Shown here piece after piece: positions 8,374 through 14,380 of a stretch of 14,380 nt of DNA. Both the position numbers and the translations under genes were made by a program. Every line of letters begins with the position of its first letter. The stretch's first letter is position 1. Under the pieces are notes generated by a model, which was given only the letters and a program-made list of their open reading frames with translations, ran no database searches and had not been told where the DNA came from. The DNA is from Vulcanimicrobiota bacterium (lineage in GTDB: Bacteria > Vulcanimicrobiota > Vulcanimicrobiia > Vulcanimicrobiales > Vulcanimicrobiaceae): assembly GCA_030038335.1 (NCBI GenBank), contig JASHPC010000233.1:1-14380 (forward strand), written 5' to 3'.

Positions 8374-9296
8374 GGAGCCTCCACGGCGGCGACGATCGAC
8401 GCGACGACGTCGTCTGCGGAGCCGCCGTCGGCCGCGAGCCGGTAGTTGAAATCGATTCGGTGACGCAGCGCCAAAGGCGCGACCGCACGAACGTCATCCG
8501 GGATTGCATAATCACGCTGCGCGAGCAGCGCCTTCGCGCGCGCGAGATTCGCTATCGCAAGCGTAGCGCGCGGCGATGCTCCGTGCAAAACGTACTCGTG
8601 AGGAGCGCGCGTCGAGGCCACGACGTCCACGATGTAGCGCTTCAAGCGCTCCTCCAAGTGCACGTCACGCGCTCGAGTCCGCCATTCGAGAACGTCGTGC
8701 ATGGAGGCAATGCCCCGAGCGAGCTGCGTATCGGCAATGGCGAACCTGTCGAGAACCGCGAGCTCCTCTTCACGGCTCGGATAGCCGACGGCGACGCGCA
8801 AGACAAAACGATCCATCTGCGCGAGCGGCAGTTGGTACGTTCCGTCGGCGTCGAATGGGTTCATCGTCGCCATCACGACGAAAGGCTGAGGAAGCGGGAA
8901 CGTTTCGAGCCCAATCGTCACTTGTCGCTCCTGCATTGCCTCCAAGAGCGCGGATTGCACTTTCGCCGGTGCGCGGTTGATCTCGTCGGCGAGCAAGACG
9001 TTCGCAAAGACGGGGCCAAGCATCGTCGTGAAGCGCATCTCACGCTGATCGAAGACGCGCGTTCCGACGATGTCGCTGGGAAGGAGGTCGGGCGTGAACT
9101 GAACGCGCCGGAACTCACCTTCGAGCGCGGCGGCGAGGGCGCGGCATGCGAGCGTCTTCGCAAGGCCTGGCGGTCCCTCGAGCAGGACGTGACCGTCCGC
9201 GAGAAGTCCGAGAACGAGCGCCTCGACGACGTGCTGCTGACCGACGATCGTGCGCGCGAGCGCTGCGACGACGTCGGTTGGACGCCTCTCGGTCAT
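8370..9296 (-). CDS. MoxR-family AAA+ ATPase
   Basis: A cytosolic hexameric-type AAA+ ATPase; MoxR proteins are thought to remodel or activate client proteins together with VWA partners. The 308 residues are the usual family length. Visible motifs: Walker A GPPGLAKT (41-48, Lys47), Walker B LLADE (101-105) followed by INRAPAKVQSALLEAM, sensor 1 Asn146 in MATMNP, a DRF motif (162-164), and sensor 2 in GASPRAT (Arg243). The C-terminal lid domain is complete. The start ATG 9296 overlaps the BatD-like stop as ATGA and has no clear Shine-Dalgarno, so coupling is likely. It lies between batD-like and DUF58 genes. The client cannot be inferred from sequence; the flanking CarA and CarB are candidates only by position. 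Confidence 0.95.
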   Translation of the reverse strand: MTERRPTDVVAALARTIVGQQHVVEALVLGLLADGHVLLEGPPGLAKTLACRALAAALEGEFRRVQFTPDLLPSDIVGTRVFDQREMRFTTMLGPVFANVLLADEINRAPAKVQSALLEAMQERQVTIGLETFPLPQPFVVMATMNPFDADGTYQLPLAQMDRFVLRVAVGYPSREEELAVLDRFAIADTQLARGIASMHDVLEWRTRARDVHLEERLKRYIVDVVASTRAPHEYVLHGASPRATLAIANLARAKALLAQRDYAIPDDVRAVAPLALRHRIDFNYRLAADGGSADDVVASIVAAVEAP

Positions 9297-10147
9297 GCCA
9301 TGCTGCGCAGTGCGACCAGCGTATTGCGTACCGCCGCATCGACGTCGCCGTCGTACGTGAAGGCAGCGCGTTCGAGAAGGGGTAGCAACGCAAGAAGACG
9401 TGGCTGCGTCCGTGCTCGTTCCATTACGTCGGCGAGCGTTTCGCGATCGCTCGCTCCGACCATGCGCCAGACCAGTCCGCGCGCTTCGAGCGCACCGTGC
9501 CGCGTTGGATCGCGTTCCAAGCGCTCGAGCGCCTCATGCAGGTAATCGCGGTGCTCCGGCTCGTCTGCCGTTGGCGGTTGGGGTTCACGCTGCACGGCGG
9601 CCGGCGGCCTCGTGCGCGGGAAATCTCGGCGTACGAGCAGGCCCGCTAAGACGAGCCCGAGCACCGCGATCGCAACGCCGAACGACACGAGCAACCGTGC
9701 GACGATGAGGACGACACGTGACGAAGACGCGCCGGTAACGTCGAGCGTCAGCGCGTTGGATGAATACTCTTCCGCCTTCCCGCTGCGGGCGTCTATCGCG
9801 TCGAAGGTTGCGGGCGGGATCGTCACCCTGCCCCCGTCTCTCGTCACGAGCGTGAGCACTTCGCGATAGGTAGTGCCCTTGGCACCGGCCGACGTGCTGC
9901 GAACGTCGCCGAGGACGTCGAGTCCCGCGAGAAAGGGAAGCTGCAGGTTCTCTACGTCGGGCACCGCGTCGCGGAGTTGAAGCGTCACTGCCAGATGAAA
10001 CGGCTCGCCGGCGTGCGGCCGTGGCGTGTCGGCGGAGAGGACGAACGACGTCACCGTTACCCGCGCAAGCGCCTGCGCGCCCGCACAGACGGTCGCAAGC
10101 GAACATGCCGCGGACAGAGCGAGTGCGCCTCTAAAGAATGCCTGCAT
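9293..10147 (-). CDS. BatD-like membrane protein
   Basis: A 284-residue protein that starts with a signal peptide (about 1-28, Arg6, hydrophobic core, Ala-rich end). An exported beta-rich region follows (about 29-140), holding the BatD-like pattern of an early L.....P..GEPF..AV segment and a later G.VTIPP (106-112). There is one transmembrane helix at about 145-172, then a cytoplasmic helical tail (about 196-284). This resembles the BatD (oxygen tolerance) family but is clearly shorter than the typical 450-600 residues, with one N-terminal repeat instead of several. The start ATG 10147 overlaps the carA end by 17 bases; the upstream in-frame ATG (10267) is rejected because it would bury the signal peptide inside a carA shadow. 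There is no clear Shine-Dalgarno, suggesting coupling to carA. The assignment rests on architecture plus the MoxR/DUF58/VWA neighbours rather than strong motifs. Confidence 0.78.
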   Translation of the reverse strand: MQAFFRGALALSAACSLATVCAGAQALARVTVTSFVLSADTPRPHAGEPFHLAVTLQLRDAVPDVENLQLPFLAGLDVLGDVRSTSAGAKGTTYREVLTLVTRDGGRVTIPPATFDAIDARSGKAEEYSSNALTLDVTGASSSRVVLIVARLLVSFGVAIAVLGLVLAGLLVRRDFPRTRPPAAVQREPQPPTADEPEHRDYLHEALERLERDPTRHGALEARGLVWRMVGASDRETLADVMERARTQPRLLALLPLLERAAFTYDGDVDAAVRNTLVALRSMA

Positions 10148-11210
10148 CGTGCAGCCAGCGCTCGAAGATTCGCCGTGCGTCGCTTGGGCCTGGAGAGGCT
10201 TCAGGATGAAACTGCACTGCGGCGACGGGAAGCGTGCGATGACGAAAGCCTTCGTTCGTGTCGTCATTGAGATTCGTCATCGTCGCTTCCAACGTATCGG
10301 GAAGCGTGCGTTCGTCGACGGCGTAGCCGTGATTGTGCGCGGTGATCAAAACCTCGCCGCGCATCGCGTCCTTCACTGGCTGATTTCCACCACGGTGTCC
10401 GTACGGAAGCTTATACGTCTTTGCTCCGCACGCCAGCGCGAGCAGCTGATGACCGAGGCAGATTCCGAAGAGCGGCTTGCGACCAACGAGTCCGCGCAGC
10501 GTGTCGATCGTTCCCGTCAAGTCCGTGGGGTCGCCGGGCCCAGGCGAGATGAAGATCGCAGCGGGGTCGCTCGCCAGGATCGCGCCTTCGTCTGCATCGT
10601 ACGGAACGACGTTCACGCGAGCGCCGAGTGCTTCCAGCTCGCGCAGCACGGCGCGTTTCACGCCGCAGTCGATGAGCGTGACGTGCGGTCCGTTTTCCGG
10701 TCCCTCCGAGCGCTCGGCAGGGGTCGCAACGCCAGGAACGAGATCGCGTGTCGACGCGTGCCGCACGAACCGCGCGAGCGCTGCTTCCGCACTCTCGAGG
10801 GCCTCTTCGCCCACCGCAAGCGCGGCCCAAATCGTCCCGTGCTCCCGCAGCGCAATCGTGATTGCGCGCGTATCTGCACCAACGAGCGTTGGAATGCGTT
10901 CGTCGTCGAGCCACGACGGCAGCGTCTGGTGCGAGAGATGGTGCGACGGATGCCGCGCGATCTCTTTGACGACCGTTCCGGCAACGCACGCGCGCGGATA
11001 TTGGGACGCTTCACCCGAGATGCCGTAGTTTCCGATCATCGGAAACGTGAAGGTCAATATCTGGCCCGCGTACGACGGGTCCGTCAACGCCTCTTCGTAT
11101 CCGGTCATCCCCGTGTAGAAGACAGCTTCACCGAGCGCGAGCCCCTCGAACTCGAGTCCCTTACCGTCGAATCGGCTGCCATCGGCGAGGAAGAGCGCGG
11201 CGTCAGGCAC
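10131..11210 (-). CDS. carA: Carbamoyl-phosphate synthase small (glutaminase) subunit
   Basis: Hydrolyses glutamine and passes ammonia to CarB. The 359-residue protein has the CarA N-terminal domain (1-150, including FYTGMTGYEE, TDPSYAGQIL and SGEASQYPR) and a class I glutamine amidotransferase domain (about 175-357). The catalytic triad is visible: Cys251 in GICLGHQ, His335 and Glu337 in FHPEASPGP. ISPGPGDP (221-228) and HNHGYAVD (292-299) are also conserved. The start is GTG 11210, giving an 8-base overlap with pyrC and the expected N-terminus (PDAALFLADGSRFDG). The frame is open about 240 bases further, but that part is Arg/Ser-rich shadow of pyrC. The upstream Shine-Dalgarno is weak. Unusually, the next four genes are a MoxR/Bat cassette, and carB follows only about 3.5 kb later. 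Confidence 0.98.
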   Translation of the reverse strand: MPDAALFLADGSRFDGKGLEFEGLALGEAVFYTGMTGYEEALTDPSYAGQILTFTFPMIGNYGISGEASQYPRACVAGTVVKEIARHPSHHLSHQTLPSWLDDERIPTLVGADTRAITIALREHGTIWAALAVGEEALESAEAALARFVRHASTRDLVPGVATPAERSEGPENGPHVTLIDCGVKRAVLRELEALGARVNVVPYDADEGAILASDPAAIFISPGPGDPTDLTGTIDTLRGLVGRKPLFGICLGHQLLALACGAKTYKLPYGHRGGNQPVKDAMRGEVLITAHNHGYAVDERTLPDTLEATMTNLNDDTNEGFRHRTLPVAAVQFHPEASPGPSDARRIFERWLHDAGIL

Positions 11211-12369
11211 GATATCGAATCTCGCCGCCAACGATCGTGGCAGCGACCCGCCGCGGCAACGTTGTGCCATCGAACGGCGTCGTCTTTCCAAGGGACGTGA
11301 AGCGCTTTGCGTCGACGCGCCAAGGCTCGTCGCAAAAAATCGTGACGTCTGCCCGCGAGCCGACGACGAGCGTTCCCCCTTCAACCGAGAGCCGTGCGGC
11401 AGGCGCAGACGAGAGACACGAGACAAACCTCGCGAGCGGCAGATCGTCAATCGCGGCAGCGTATGCGCCGACGGCTACTTCGAGACCGCTGAATCCGGGC
11501 GCGCCTTCGGATTTTTCCGCGAACGTGTGCGGCGCGTGGTCGCTCGCAAATATCTCGATCGTTCCGTCGCGAACCGCGTCGCGCAGCGCCCGCGCATCTT
11601 CTTCCGCTCCGAGCGCAGGATTCACCCTTGCCGCGCTTCCGAGCGCGCGCGCTTCCGCAGAATCCGCGACGCAGCACAGATGATGCGCCGTGACCTCGCC
11701 GGTCACGCGGACGCCTCGCGCGCGCGCCGCGCGCAGCAGCTCGGCGCTCCGCTTCGTCGCGACGTGCGCGACGTGCCACGCCTTGCCCGACGTTTGCGCT
11801 ACGCCGAGATCGCTTTCGAGTTCCGTATCCCGGTCGCAATGCGAAACGATGGGCGCTCTGACCGCGCTCGCAAGCTCCGCGGCACGCGCAAGAACGCGCA
11901 CATCGGCAACGTGATCTCCGTCGTCCGAAAACGCCACCGCACCGGCTTTCGAGAGCGCTCGATACTCGCACGGCTCCTTTCCTGCGCGCTCTCTCGTAAG
12001 CGCCGCTATGGGATAGACCCGGCACCGTGCCCGTGCGGAGGCCTCGCGCCTCAGCGCGTTCACTGCTGCGGCGTTGTCTAGCGCAGGCGACGTGTTCGCC
12101 ATGCATGCGACGGCCGTGAATCCACCGCGAACGGCCGCCTCAGTGCCCGTTTCAATGGTTTCTTTGTGGCTCTGCCCCGGGTCGCGAAGATGGACGTGCA
12201 TGTCGATGAATCCGGGTGCGACGATCGCTCCGCTTGCGTTAAGAGTTTCTTCGCCCGCCTGCGGTGCGAGGTGCTCGCCAATCTCGACGACGACGTTCGA
12301 GACACGCACGTCCAGAAGCGCGTCGATCCCGGCCGGTGGATCGATGAGTCGTCCTCCGCGAATGAGCAT
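11203..12369 (-). CDS. pyrC: Dihydroorotase, class I
   Basis: A zinc amidohydrolase that cyclises carbamoyl aspartate to dihydroorotate, the third step of UMP synthesis. The metal ligands expected for class I are present: His58 and His60 in DMHVHLRDPG, Asp150 in FSDDG, His177 in SHCD, His202 in HVAHVAT, and Asp277 in SDHAPH. Substrate residues Arg62 and Asn92 are also kept. At 388 residues it is shorter than the usual 420-430. Much of the difference is a missing segment between His177 and His202, where relatives have a motif of the NEG...LGLPG...AE type and a helix. As all ligands remain, an active enzyme is expected, unlike the His-less pseudo-dihydroorotases. The start is ATG 12369, with AAGGG four bases upstream, the first bases of which belong to the pyrB stop TAA. 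The end overlaps carA. Confidence 0.96.
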   Translation of the reverse strand: MLIRGGRLIDPPAGIDALLDVRVSNVVVEIGEHLAPQAGEETLNASGAIVAPGFIDMHVHLRDPGQSHKETIETGTEAAVRGGFTAVACMANTSPALDNAAAVNALRREASARARCRVYPIAALTRERAGKEPCEYRALSKAGAVAFSDDGDHVADVRVLARAAELASAVRAPIVSHCDRDTELESDLGVAQTSGKAWHVAHVATKRSAELLRAARARGVRVTGEVTAHHLCCVADSAEARALGSAARVNPALGAEEDARALRDAVRDGTIEIFASDHAPHTFAEKSEGAPGFSGLEVAVGAYAAAIDDLPLARFVSCLSSAPAARLSVEGGTLVVGSRADVTIFCDEPWRVDAKRFTSLGKTTPFDGTTLPRRVAATIVGGEIRYRA

Positions 12370-12376
12370 CGGACCC

Positions 12377-13291
12377 TTACGTTCCGTTCACCAGAAAGTC
12401 GAGGACGGCCATGCGCACGCTCACGCCGTACACGACCTGTTGCGCGTACCGCCAGCCCGCGAAACGCAGGACGCTTTCGTCGAGCTCGACGCCGCGGTTG
12501 TACGGTCCGGGGTGCATGACGACTGCTTGCGAGGGCAGCAGCGCGAGCCGCTCCGCGTTGAGACGATATCGTGCGACGTACTCCTCGTCGGCGAGCGGCA
12601 TCGCCGCAAAGCGCTCCCGTTGTATTCGCAACAAAACGACCACGTCAACGGATGGAAGCACCGCATCCAGATCGCGCGAAACGCGGACGCCCTCCGTCGC
12701 ATACTCTTCCGGCACGAAGGCCGGCGGTCCAACGAGCACCGTTCCCGCGCTCAGCCGTTGCAGCCCCGCGATGAGCGAGTGCGCGACTCGACTATGCAGA
12801 ACGTCGCCGACAATTGCAACGGTTCGTCCTTGCAGCGTTTCGAACTCTCGCAGCATCGTGTACAAGTCGAGGAGCGCCTGCGTGGGATGCGCGTTCGTCC
12901 CGTCCCCGGCGTTGACGACGTGCCCGTCGAAGTGCGCTGCGACGCTTCGCGGAAAGCCCTCTTCGGGATGGCGAATCACGAGTACGGAGACACCCATCGC
13001 CGCGAGTGTCACCACCGTGTCTTCGATCGTCTCGCCCTTGTTAATGTAGCTCAGATCCTTTGGCGTGAGGTTCACGAGCTCGGCTCCGAGGCGGATCTCC
13101 GCGAGATTGAACGACGTGAACGTGCGCGTGCTCGGCTCGAAGAAGAGGTTGACGCATGCAACGCCGCTCAAACGCTTCTCCGGCCGCGACCGGTCGAACG
13201 CCGTAGCACGCGCAAAGACCTCGTGCAGCTCGTCTTCAGCGATGTCGTCGAGGTCGATGAGACTACGGCGCGTGCGCAACACTGACTTCAT
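12377..13291 (-). CDS. pyrB: Aspartate carbamoyltransferase catalytic subunit
   Basis: Joins carbamoyl phosphate and aspartate, the committed step of pyrimidine synthesis. The 304 residues are normal for the catalytic chain. Carbamoyl-phosphate site: FFEPSTRT (50-57), Lys85 in the NKGETIEDT loop, His135 in HPTQALLD, Arg168. Aspartate side: RIQRER (222-227) and HPGPYNRGVE (260-269). No pyrI regulatory-chain gene follows, which fits organisms where PyrR controls the operon. Start choice is uncertain. ATG 13291 gives the usual N-terminus but has GAGG directly against it. GTG 13282 would place the same GAGG at the ideal nine bases and shorten the protein by three residues. Either way the start lies inside the end of pyrR. 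Confidence 0.97.
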   Translation of the reverse strand: MKSVLRTRRSLIDLDDIAEDELHEVFARATAFDRSRPEKRLSGVACVNLFFEPSTRTFTSFNLAEIRLGAELVNLTPKDLSYINKGETIEDTVVTLAAMGVSVLVIRHPEEGFPRSVAAHFDGHVVNAGDGTNAHPTQALLDLYTMLREFETLQGRTVAIVGDVLHSRVAHSLIAGLQRLSAGTVLVGPPAFVPEEYATEGVRVSRDLDAVLPSVDVVVLLRIQRERFAAMPLADEEYVARYRLNAERLALLPSQAVVMHPGPYNRGVELDESVLRFAGWRYAQQVVYGVSVRMAVLDFLVNGT

Positions 13292-13802
13292 CCTCGGGAG
13301 AGGCCTCCGCGGCGATTCTCACGTCGACGCGTTCAGCCGGGAGACTATTAACGACGCGACCGACGTAGTCGGGCTGTATCGGCAGCTCCCGCAACCCGCG
13401 GTCGACGAGGACGCAGAGTCGTATCGCCTTCGGGCGGCCAAAATCCGTGATGGCGTCAAGGGCAGCGCGTATCGTCCGGCCGGTGTACAGCACGTCGTCG
13501 ATGATGACCACAACGCGGCCGGAGACGTCGGCGGGAATCTGCGACTCTGGCAGCGCGTGCACGACGCGGTCGTCGCGATACAAGTTGACGTTTAGAAAGC
13601 CGAGCGTGGGTGCTCGCCCCGAAACGCGCTCGACCTGCGTGGCGATGCGTGTCGCGAGCGACTCCCCTCCCCGACGCACGCCGAGCAGCAAGAGTCCGCT
13701 CTGCGATGACTCGGGCTCGACGATCTGTTGCGCGAGCCGCGCGATCGTACGCTCAATCTCTCCCGCCCCGAGCAGCACCGTGCGAGAGTCGGCAGCGCTC
13801 AC
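13263..13802 (-). CDS. pyrR: PyrR bifunctional pyr operon regulator / uracil phosphoribosyltransferase
   Basis: Binds pyr mRNA when UMP is abundant and so lowers expression; many homologues also convert uracil and PRPP to UMP. The 179 residues match the family (about 180). Visible are GVRRGG (41-46, pyrophosphate loop), LYRDDR (74-79), the PRPP-binding motif in VVVIIDDVLYTGRT (97-110), and LVDRGLRELPIQPDYVG (132-148), which is PyrR-specific and separates it from other phosphoribosyltransferases. The start is GTG 13802 with GGAG eight bases upstream; it overlaps the valS stop as GTGA. Because valS runs straight into pyrR there is no leader here for the attenuation known from Bacillus. The RNA target would have to be upstream of valS, inside coding sequence, or act at translation as reported for mycobacteria. 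Confidence 0.95.
   Translation of the reverse strand: MSAADSRTVLLGAGEIERTIARLAQQIVEPESSQSGLLLLGVRRGGESLATRIATQVERVSGRAPTLGFLNVNLYRDDRVVHALPESQIPADVSGRVVVIIDDVLYTGRTIRAALDAITDFGRPKAIRLCVLVDRGLRELPIQPDYVGRVVNSLPAERVDVRIAAEASPEDEVSVAHAP
13291..13308 (-). promoter_or_regulatory. Possible alternative hairpins around the pyrB Shine-Dalgarno
   Basis: Just before pyrB, inside the 3' end of pyrR, the mRNA can form one of two mutually exclusive four-pair stems. GGAG (13308-13305) can pair with CUCC (13300-13297). Alternatively CCUC (13303-13300) can pair with GAGG (13295-13292), hiding the likely pyrB ribosome site. The second stem is reminiscent of a sequestering arm. The stems are short and in GC-rich coding sequence, so this is a weak call. 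Confidence 0.2.
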
Positions 13803-14380
13803 GAAGGCGTCTCCGAGAGCGCGCTTTCGACGCGTGCGAGCTCACTGCGATAGCGGTTCAGTTTCTCTCGCTCCTTCTCCACAACATCGGTACGCGCATT
13901 GGCGACGAACGCTTCGTTTGCGAGCTTCTTCTCGCCTCGCTCGACCTCCGCGCGCAGCCGTAGCCGCTCCTTGCCGAGCCGCCTGCGTTCGTCTTCCAAC
14001 TGCCGCTCGTCAAGCGAGGCCGTGTACTCGACGCCCTCCGGAAGCTCGGCATGCGAAACGTCGGCCGAGCAGAAGAGCGACAGCATTGCGGTTTCAGCGT
14101 CAGTCAGCGCACCGTTCCGCAGCGAGATGGCGAGCCGTTGCCCCTGCGGAACTCGCAGTTCCGCGCGCCGGTTGCGGATCTCTGAGACGAGTCGCATAAG
14201 ACGTTCCATGCGCGCGACCGCCTCGTCATCTTTCGGCACTTCCAGCGGATCGGGCCAGGTTGCGGTCATGATCGTGTCGCCGTCATGGGGCAACGTGAGC
14301 CAAACCTCTTCCGTGATGAACGGCGCGATAGGATGCAATAGACGCATAGCGTTATTCAGAACGAAGCCGAGTACGGCGGC
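13799..14380 (-). CDS. valS: Valyl-tRNA synthetase, C-terminal 193 residues (5' end beyond window)
   Basis: Class I aminoacyl-tRNA synthetase that charges tRNA-Val. Only the C-terminus is visible. It begins within the anticodon-binding helical domain, with the conserved RLLHPIAPFITEEVW segment (visible residues 13-27) and the WPDP stretch (42-45). It ends in the long C-terminal coiled-coil tRNA arm (about visible residues 124-188), with the family pattern KLANEAFVANA followed by VVEKEREKL. That arm marks it as ValS rather than IleS or LeuS. The frame is open to the right edge, and the stop overlaps the pyrR start as GTGA. Catalytic HIGH and KMSKS motifs would lie outside the window. Confidence 0.95.
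   Translation of the reverse strand, partial: AAVLGFVLNNAMRLLHPIAPFITEEVWLTLPHDGDTIMTATWPDPLEVPKDDEAVARMERLMRLVSEIRNRRAELRVPQGQRLAISLRNGALTDAETAMLSLFCSADVSHAELPEGVEYTASLDERQLEDERRRLGKERLRLRAEVERGEKKLANEAFVANARTDVVEKEREKLNRYRSELARVESALSETPS

Larger units (their letters stand above)
1..14380 (-). other. Putative single polycistronic unit, valS to PASTA kinase
   Basis: All thirteen genes point the same way. Junctions in transcription order: valS/pyrR GTGA overlap; pyrR/pyrB 29-base overlap (20 if the alternative pyrB start is used); pyrB/pyrC 7-base gap; pyrC/carA 8-base overlap; carA/batD 17-base overlap; batD/moxR ATGA; moxR/DUF58 GTGA; DUF58/vwa ATGA; vwa/carB stop and start abutting (TAG then ATG); carB/unknown 26-base gap; unknown/PBP 8-base overlap; PBP/kinase ATGA. 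No gap could hold a promoter plus terminator, so cotranscription with translational coupling is inferred. Internal promoters inside coding sequence cannot be excluded. No tRNA, rRNA, CRISPR array, insertion sequence or repeat array was seen. Confidence 0.75.

Noticed and set aside
3884..9545. Long plus-strand open frames, for example at 3884-5131 and 8046-9545
   Set aside because: They lie fully antisense to carB and to the DUF58/moxR/batD genes. Their products are Arg- and Ala-rich without domains, which is typical of GC-rich shadow frames.
9293..10267. BatD-like protein starting at 10267
   Set aside because: This would add 40 residues before a clear signal peptide and overlap carA by over 130 bases. 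ATG 10147 fits much better.
10131..11450. carA starting at 11450
   Set aside because: The extra 80 residues are an out-of-frame shadow of pyrC. The CarA-type N-terminus begins at GTG 11210.

Overview
This is a gene-dense, GC-rich stretch (clearly above 60 % GC by eye). Every credible gene lies on the minus strand, so the window is read here from its right end to its left. The order of transcription is valS (3' part), pyrR, pyrB, pyrC, carA, a BatD-like protein, MoxR ATPase, DUF58 protein, BatA-like VWA protein, carB, an unknown Cys-cluster protein, a class B penicillin-binding protein, and a PASTA Ser/Thr kinase that runs off the left edge. Almost every junction is an overlap of 4 to 29 bases, often ATGA or GTGA. 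The only gaps are 26 bases (after carB) and 7 bases (pyrB to pyrC). There is no room for an internal terminator or a conventional leader, so the simplest reading is one translationally coupled operon of more than 14 kb.

Right part (10131-14380): the end of valyl-tRNA synthetase, then the start of de novo pyrimidine synthesis. PyrR is the UMP/PRPP-sensing regulator, PyrB the aspartate transcarbamylase, PyrC a class I dihydroorotase and CarA the glutaminase subunit of carbamoyl-phosphate synthetase. Middle (6635-10147): a four-gene MoxR/Bat cassette (membrane BatD-like protein, AAA+ MoxR, cytosolic DUF58, membrane-anchored VWA) inserted precisely between carA and carB. Left part (1-6634): CarB, a 236-residue protein with a Cys/His cluster that I do not recognise, and a PbpA/PknB-type pair for cell-wall synthesis and its control. 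The later pyrimidine genes pyrK, pyrD, pyrF and pyrE are not in the window.

The organism is a bacterium. High GC, frequent GTG starts, PyrR and a PASTA kinase beside a PbpA-type PBP suggest a Terrabacteria-like lineage such as Eremiobacterota, Armatimonadota, Chloroflexota, Dormibacterota or Actinomycetota. The sequence alone does not let me choose, and the gene order does not match the classical actinobacterial or Bacillus operons.

The most unusual points are the MoxR/Bat cassette between the two subunits of one enzyme, two internal shortenings in pyrimidine enzymes (the CarB linker domain and a PyrC loop) that spare the catalytic motifs, and the unknown protein between carB and the PBP/kinase pair. 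The layout ties pyrimidine supply, needed for UDP-linked wall precursors, to wall synthesis and signalling. That functional link is inference.
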